In this document: in pieces, positions 48,154-52,261 of the stretch
Position numbering within the stretch: the stretch's first letter is position 1
Layout of the letters: every line of letters begins with the position of its first letter
Source of the DNA: Oscillospiraceae bacterium
GTDB taxonomy: Bacteria; Bacillota; Clostridia; Oscillospirales; Acutalibacteraceae
Direction of reading: 5' to 3'
DNA length: 52,261 nt
Assembly: GCA_015065765.1 (NCBI GenBank)
Contig: SVPP01000018.1
Coordinates: forward strand, 1-52,261
Notes under the pieces: model-generated
Told to the model about the DNA's origin: nothing
The model's input: the letters and a program-made list of their open reading frames with translations, nothing else
Database searches by the model: none
Made by a program: the position numbers and the translations under genes

Positions 48154-49155
48154 ATGAAGAAAGTTACAAAACTAATTGCGATGTTGATTTTCTGTGTAGT
48201 GATGTTTGTGAATGTCCTGCCTGTATCAGCAATGACAACGCAGATAATAATAACACCGAGTTATGAAGAGGATTCGGCACTTTCTGTAAATTTCAAGGGC
48301 GGAAAACCTATGGCTGAGTATGTTTATACAGGCGAGGTGATTACTCCTGAACTTGAAATCAGAAAGATGGATGGCGGTATCCCGTCACCTGATGAATATT
48401 CAATTGAATATGTGTTTGATTCTGACAGCAAGTCTGTGGGTGCTCAGCATGTTCAGGTTACATATCTCAAAAACGGATATAAAGTAATTCTTCGCTATGA
48501 CATCGTTCCCGGAAAAACTGACAAAATTGATGTGAAAGTCGAAGACGGTCTTGTTACGGTTTCGTGGAATCCCGTTCCGGGCGCCGGGGCTTATCGCGTT
48601 TATAAATACAATGAAGAAACAGGCAGATATTCTGAAATGTGGTGGTCTGAAGACGCTATTGCATCTGCAAGTACTTCTCGTACTTTTACCGAAGAGGAAC
48701 TTAAAGTTGGCGAAAAATATAAAATGGGTATTATGGCATTAGGTAATGCCGAATGGATGCCCACAGACCAGATGGCATATTTCACAGTTGACACCACAAA
48801 AGATACAGATGTGACACAGAAACCCGTATCAACAGAAAAGCAGACTCAGAAAACAGAAAAAACTACTCTTATCACACCTCAGCCTACAAAGCCCGGGGTA
48901 ACATCAGAGGGCGTTGTCAGCACAACTGTAAAAGAAGAAGTGGGAACAACTGCTGAAGAAAAAACAACAATTGAAGAAAACACAACAGCAGAAATCAAAA
49001 GTACAGTAGACACACTCGCTAACGCTGAAGCAGATGACGACAATGTCAGTGAAGAAAAAGCACCTATTGACAGAACAAAGTTAGTGCTTATCATCTGTGT
49101 AAGCCTTCTTGCAATTGTGGGCATCGTGTTTACTGTTTATAAAAAGAAGAGATGA
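48154..49155 (+). CDS. Surface protein with fibronectin III-like domain, Thr/Glu-rich stalk and C-terminal anchor
   Basis: ATG 48154 is eight bases after AGGAG. The 333-residue protein has a signal peptide (about 1-28), a beta region, and a fibronectin III-like domain (about 133-210, 'VTVSWNPVPGAGAYRVYKY'). A Thr/Glu/Lys-rich stalk (about 212-290) leads to a membrane helix (about 306-325) and a Lys-Lys-Lys-Arg end. There is no LPxTG motif before the helix, so it is probably held by the helix itself. It heads a block of small membrane and LRR proteins. Confidence 0.78.
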   Translation: MKKVTKLIAMLIFCVVMFVNVLPVSAMTTQIIITPSYEEDSALSVNFKGGKPMAEYVYTGEVITPELEIRKMDGGIPSPDEYSIEYVFDSDSKSVGAQHVQVTYLKNGYKVILRYDIVPGKTDKIDVKVEDGLVTVSWNPVPGAGAYRVYKYNEETGRYSEMWWSEDAIASASTSRTFTEEELKVGEKYKMGIMALGNAEWMPTDQMAYFTVDTTKDTDVTQKPVSTEKQTQKTEKTTLITPQPTKPGVTSEGVVSTTVKEEVGTTAEEKTTIEENTTAEIKSTVDTLANAEADDDNVSEEKAPIDRTKLVLIICVSLLAIVGIVFTVYKKKR

Positions 49156-49195
49156 GAATAAGATAAGTTAAAATTTTAAGGAATGGAGAGCTGTT

Positions 49196-49357
49196 ATGTT
49201 TTTTGGACCGTTTTTACCGATCGTGCCGCTTTTGTTTTTACTTGAACTGCTTCCCGAAAGTATAAACAATCCGATTCAGACTGTAATTCTTGGGATTTCC
49301 ACCGCGATTCTCAGCGTGATTGACGGATTTTTCAGTTTAATAGGCGGACTATTCTAA
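49196..49357 (+). CDS. 53-residue hydrophobic membrane protein
   Basis: GGAG lies shortly before the ATG at 49196; TAA is at 49355-49357. The peptide has two hydrophobic stretches (about 6-20 and 28-52) separated by Glu-Ser-Ile-Asn-Asn-Pro, with almost no charge, so it could form a helical hairpin in the membrane. A second tiny gene follows with its own ribosome site. Function unknown; a toxin-like or scaffold role is possible but unsupported. Confidence 0.6.
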   Translation: MFFGPFLPIVPLLFLLELLPESINNPIQTVILGISTAILSVIDGFFSLIGGLF

Positions 49358-49373
49358 AAAGGAGAATAAAATA

Positions 49374-49481
49374 ATGGTGATTTTTGAATTCATTTATAAA
49401 ACACTTGAAATTATAGCAAACCTGATAGTTATGGGAGGCTTGGGTCTCGGCGTGATTTTTGAAAGTATATTTTTATATTAA
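49374..49481 (+). CDS. 35-residue membrane peptide
   Basis: AAAGGAG (49357-49363) precedes the ATG at 49374. The peptide is a single hydrophobic segment containing Met-Gly-Gly-Leu-Gly-Leu-Gly and ending Ile-Phe-Leu-Tyr. It sits 16 bases after the 53-residue gene and 39 before an LRR gene that has its own AGGAGG, suggesting a small operon of membrane and surface components. Confidence 0.55.
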   Translation: MVIFEFIYKTLEIIANLIVMGGLGLGVIFESIFLY

Positions 49482-49520
49482 AAATCATAAAACGCAAAAC
49501 AAAAATAAGGAGGGAATTTT

Positions 49521-50345
49521 ATGAGGCTTAAAAGGTTATTGTCAGTTTTTCTTGCAGTTATTATGGTGCTCAGCACAGGTGTTGTAGCCTTTGCAGATGA
49601 AACAGAAACGGTGATTTTCACTGAGGGTATTTTTACCTACAGTCTGAGAAATAACAAGGTAAGGCTCGAAAAATGTGACCCTTCGGTAGAGGGGAAGGTT
49701 GTTATTCCTGACGAAACAGAGCAGGGCTATTATGTGGTTGCCATAAGTAATGCTGCTTTTAAAGGATGCACAAATGTTACTGAAATTGAAATAGGCGAAA
49801 AATTACAGCTTGAGACACATCAAGATTTTACTATGTGTGAAAAAATTGTCCGTTATTCTGTCGATGAAAATAATAAATCTTGTTGCGCTGACGAATACGG
49901 TGTGTTGTACAATGCTGGTAAAACAATTATGATAGCATATCCTCCTGCAAGCCCGGTGGAAGACTATGTTGTTCCCGATGGCGTTGTCAGAATAAATGCA
50001 GTCTTTAATAACTGTGTAAATCTGAAAACTCTGACAATTCCTAAAAGCCTGAATTTCAGAAAAGGCTGCAGCTTTGATAATTGTCCCAATCTTACCGATG
50101 TATATTTCGGAGGAATTGAGCGTGAATGGCTTCTTATGGACGGTGGTCCGTGGTCAACGGAGAAAAATAATATAAACATGCATTACGGGAAAATGACTCT
50201 CAAAGATTACCTCGAAAATGCCTCCTGGAGTTTAGGTGCATTTTTCGGCCCGTTCATATATGTTTTGGGGGTAACTGCCGCAATTATTGTGCTCTTCCCC
50301 GTGAATCTTGTAAGAAGCCTTATTGATTGGATAAAATCTATATAA
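49521..50345 (+). CDS. Short BspA-like leucine-rich-repeat surface protein with C-terminal membrane helix
   Basis: The 274-residue protein has a signal peptide (about 1-26) and a few LRR_5 units ('AAFKGCTNVTEIEIGE', 'VFNNCVNLKTLTIPKSLNF', 'CSFDNCPNLTDVYFGG'). A hydrophobic C-terminal helix (about 238-262) ends in a short basic tail. These proteins bind host or bacterial surface partners in known cases. AAGGAGG precedes the ATG. It differs from the following LRR protein by having a membrane helix and fewer repeats. Confidence 0.82.
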   Translation: MRLKRLLSVFLAVIMVLSTGVVAFADETETVIFTEGIFTYSLRNNKVRLEKCDPSVEGKVVIPDETEQGYYVVAISNAAFKGCTNVTEIEIGEKLQLETHQDFTMCEKIVRYSVDENNKSCCADEYGVLYNAGKTIMIAYPPASPVEDYVVPDGVVRINAVFNNCVNLKTLTIPKSLNFRKGCSFDNCPNLTDVYFGGIEREWLLMDGGPWSTEKNNINMHYGKMTLKDYLENASWSLGAFFGPFIYVLGVTAAIIVLFPVNLVRSLIDWIKSI

Positions 50346-50380
50346 ATACACCTCCGGCATTTGCTGTTATTGAATTTCGC

Positions 50381-50409
50381 TTGACACAGGGGAATGTATG
50401 GAATATAAT
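50381..50409 (+). promoter_or_regulatory. Promoter of the large LRR gene
   Basis: TTGACA (50381-50386) and TATAAT (50404-50409), both consensus, 17 bases apart. Confidence 0.88.
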
Positions 50410-50446
50410 CATATTATAAAATAAATTCCCGAAGGGGATATGTGTT

Positions 50447-52117
50447 ATGAAAAAACTGCTTTCAGTGTTTCTTGCAATTCTCGTTGTAGTGCCGTGCTTT
50501 GGTATTACGTCCTTTGCTTATGGCGATTTTGTGGAGTTTGAAAAAGACGGACTTTATTATCTGGGTTATATGGAAGATGAAGTTTATGTAACCGGATATG
50601 ATGAATCCGATTTTGAAGAAAGCGATCGTGAGCTTACAATCCCCGCTACGGTGAAAAAAGGATTCAGAAAAACATACACTGTCGTCGGAATTGAATTAGC
50701 TGCTTTTGCCGAGTCAGGCTTTGAAAAAATCACCTTGCCTGAAACTATCAGAGAAATCGGCGATGAGGCATTTTATATGGCTGAAAATCTGCAGGAGGTT
50801 GTTATTCCCGCAGAGTGCGAGTTGGAATATTTCGGTATGGATGTTTTTACCGGTACATTAGCTGAAGAAAAGCTTTTCGGTGGCGGAGATACTGCTGAAA
50901 TCGGTCGGAATGTTCTTTACGGATACATCGGTAACGAAAAAGATTATGTTGTCGGAGATAACATCGATCTTATCGCAAGCGGATGCTTTATGTTTTCAGG
51001 AATAGAGAGCATAACCTTTAATGAAAATATTACTTCAATTCCCTATATTTGCTTTGCAGGGTGCAGAAACCTTAAATCAGTAACAATTCCCGACACAATT
51101 TACTATGTCGACGACGGAGCTTTCAAGGATTGTACAAATCTTAAAAATGTAACTCTCGGTGAAAATGTATCTTATCTTGGTATACAGAGTTTTTCAAATA
51201 CAGCAATTGAAAGCATACATCTTCCGCAGAATGTGTCTGAAATTTCAGGTGCGTTTATGGCTTGTAAAAAGCTGAGCAGTGTTACAGTTGATGAAAACCA
51301 CGAAAATTTATACACTGACGGAAATGCAGTTTACGAAAAGTGGGAATATTCTTTTGAAGGCTTTGATGGTGAACAGATTGAGGAAAAAACAGTTTCTCTT
51401 GAATACTATATCCCGTCAAAGGTTTCTGAAATAATTACTATTGATGCTGAGGTAAATCAGATAGGTGACTACGCTTTTTATAACTGCGACAATATGAAAG
51501 AAGTTCATGCATCAGAGCTTGAAAGCATTGGCACGAAAGCTTTTGCGGGAACAGACGTAGAGCTTTTTGATTTCAAGGGTGAGTGCGCAATTTATGACGG
51601 AGCTTTCTACAACTGCACAAGCCTTAAAGAGATTGATCTTGAAAACGTTTCTTATATCACTACAGCAGCTTTCCAGAATTGTACATCCCTTAAGGATGTA
51701 ACGCTGAGCGATGGATTATATGTTCTTGACGGCCATGCTTTTGCAAACACAGCAATTGAAGAAATAACTGTTACAGGCGAAGACATCTGGTTGGGTGAAG
51801 GCGTTTTTCAGGGCTGCGAAAATCTTAAAAAAGTTACACTGGGGGACGGTGTTTTCCGTGTAAGTATGAATACTTTCCTTGATTGTCCCAAGCTTGAAAG
51901 TGTTTATCTTTCAAAGACAATAGACGTGTTTGAAGAGAATGCACTGAATGGCTGCGAAAACGTGAAGTTTGAGGTTATAAAAAACACAGACGGTCACAGA
52001 GAAGTAAAGAAGCTTGGTTACGATTTTGAAATAGTGGGTAAGCTTACATTCCTTGAAGAAATTTCAAACTTCTTTGATATGCTGTTTGATGTTCTCTTCG
52101 GATGGATGATGAGATGA
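50447..52117 (+). CDS. BspA-like leucine-rich-repeat surface protein
   Basis: The 556-residue protein has a signal peptide (about 1-25, ending Ser-Phe-Ala) and about a dozen LRR_5 repeats of the form 'Ala-Phe-x-x-Cys-x-x-Leu-x-x-Val-x-Leu' with Cys at the turn (for example 'GAFKDCTNLKNVTLGENV', 'AAFQNCTSLKDVTLSDGL', 'GVFQGCENLKKVTLGDGV'). The last 20 residues are amphipathic to hydrophobic (Phe/Leu/Trp/Met-rich) and may touch the membrane. There is no LPxTG. A strong promoter suggests high expression. Binding or adhesion is the likely role. Confidence 0.87.
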   Translation: MKKLLSVFLAILVVVPCFGITSFAYGDFVEFEKDGLYYLGYMEDEVYVTGYDESDFEESDRELTIPATVKKGFRKTYTVVGIELAAFAESGFEKITLPETIREIGDEAFYMAENLQEVVIPAECELEYFGMDVFTGTLAEEKLFGGGDTAEIGRNVLYGYIGNEKDYVVGDNIDLIASGCFMFSGIESITFNENITSIPYICFAGCRNLKSVTIPDTIYYVDDGAFKDCTNLKNVTLGENVSYLGIQSFSNTAIESIHLPQNVSEISGAFMACKKLSSVTVDENHENLYTDGNAVYEKWEYSFEGFDGEQIEEKTVSLEYYIPSKVSEIITIDAEVNQIGDYAFYNCDNMKEVHASELESIGTKAFAGTDVELFDFKGECAIYDGAFYNCTSLKEIDLENVSYITTAAFQNCTSLKDVTLSDGLYVLDGHAFANTAIEEITVTGEDIWLGEGVFQGCENLKKVTLGDGVFRVSMNTFLDCPKLESVYLSKTIDVFEENALNGCENVKFEVIKNTDGHREVKKLGYDFEIVGKLTFLEEISNFFDMLFDVLFGWMMR

Positions 52118-52198
52118 AAATTACAGCCACACGGAAACGCCGAGCTCCCATAAGGAAGTTTTTCTTTAAAATGTGAACTTACGGCACAATAATGCGTT

Positions 52199-52237
52199 AA
52201 AAACCACCGATACGCGACAGCGTTATCGGTGGTTTTT
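52199..52237 (+). terminator. Terminator of the large LRR gene
   Basis: Perfect 14-base arms AAAAACCACCGATA (52199-52212) and TATCGGTGGTTTTT (52224-52237), with an inner CGC/GCG pairing. It lies about 80 bases after the stop; the bases between hold no gene. Confidence 0.85.
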
Positions 52238-52261
52238 GCCTTTTCTTGCACACGCAATTTC

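Noticed and set aside
1..52261. tRNA, rRNA or other standard RNA genes
   Set aside because: No tRNA cloverleaf (GTTCGAATC-type T-arm with matching acceptor) or rRNA segment was recognised on either strand.

Overview
The window looks like chromosome from a low-to-medium-GC anaerobic Firmicute of the class Clostridia, probably a gut Oscillospirales/Ruminococcaceae-type organism. The basis is the strong AGGAGG ribosome sites, TTGACA/TATAAT promoters with 17-bp spacers, BspA-like leucine-rich-repeat surface proteins, a DUF4474 protein, Tn916-type Xis/Int, an mltG-U32 peptidase gene pair in the same order as Bacillus subtilis yrrL-yrrN/O, and a CIRCE element. The species cannot be named from sequence alone.

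Layout. (1) 1 to about 8.1 kb is accessory DNA: a decayed beta-propeller glycosidase remnant, AT-rich repeats, then an integrated element. The element has a cI/cro-like divergent regulator switch, two paralogous LexA/S24-fold proteins that lack an evident catalytic lysine, another XRE regulator, a rolling-circle-type (gene II/X, CRI family) replication protein, a Tn916-like excisionase and a Tn916-like tyrosine integrase broken by one -1 frameshift. (2) 8.2-17.2 kb: phosphotyrosine phosphatase, ZIP metal transporter, secreted GH71/99-like hydrolase plus metallophosphoesterase, an orphan phage-type replisome organiser, CDP-alcohol phosphatidyltransferase, a large HTH regulator and a DUF4474 surface protein. 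(3) 17.6-31 kb: CIRCE-controlled htpG, then tmk, two acyltransferase-like genes, a DJ-1 protein, mltG, a frameshifted U32 peptidase (tRNA hydroxylation type), a fumarase beta subunit, oxidoreductase and hydrolase genes, and a 44-residue Asn/Gln-rich mini-protein. (4) 32.2-39.3 kb: an aromatic amino acid operon (leader peptide, tyrA, aroB, aroA, aroC, pheA, an aroE-aroK fusion, aroQ). (5) 39.6-52.2 kb: KtrAB-like K+ uptake, secreted lipase, DMT transporter, BioY, metallophosphoesterase and partner, and a surface-protein block with BspA-like LRR proteins and two tiny membrane proteins.

The most striking system is the leader of the aromatic operon. A consensus promoter is followed by a 29-codon reading frame with eight consecutive Phe/Tyr codons and no Trp, then mutually exclusive RNA helices: an 18-bp 1:2 stem, a 13-bp antiterminator and a terminator with a U tract. 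Together they form a textbook ribosome-stalling attenuator tuned to Phe and Tyr, the two end products made by the operon's tyrA and pheA branches. Aromatic genes of Firmicutes are usually described under T-box or TRAP control, so this layout deserves direct testing.

Also notable are a family of dispersed intergenic repeats whose hairpins show compensatory base changes, palindromic iterons inside the orphan replisome-organiser gene, and a recurring N-terminal hydrophobic segment (often ending FIFPC) on unrelated secreted enzymes. All assignments come from reading the sequence by eye; no database search was possible.
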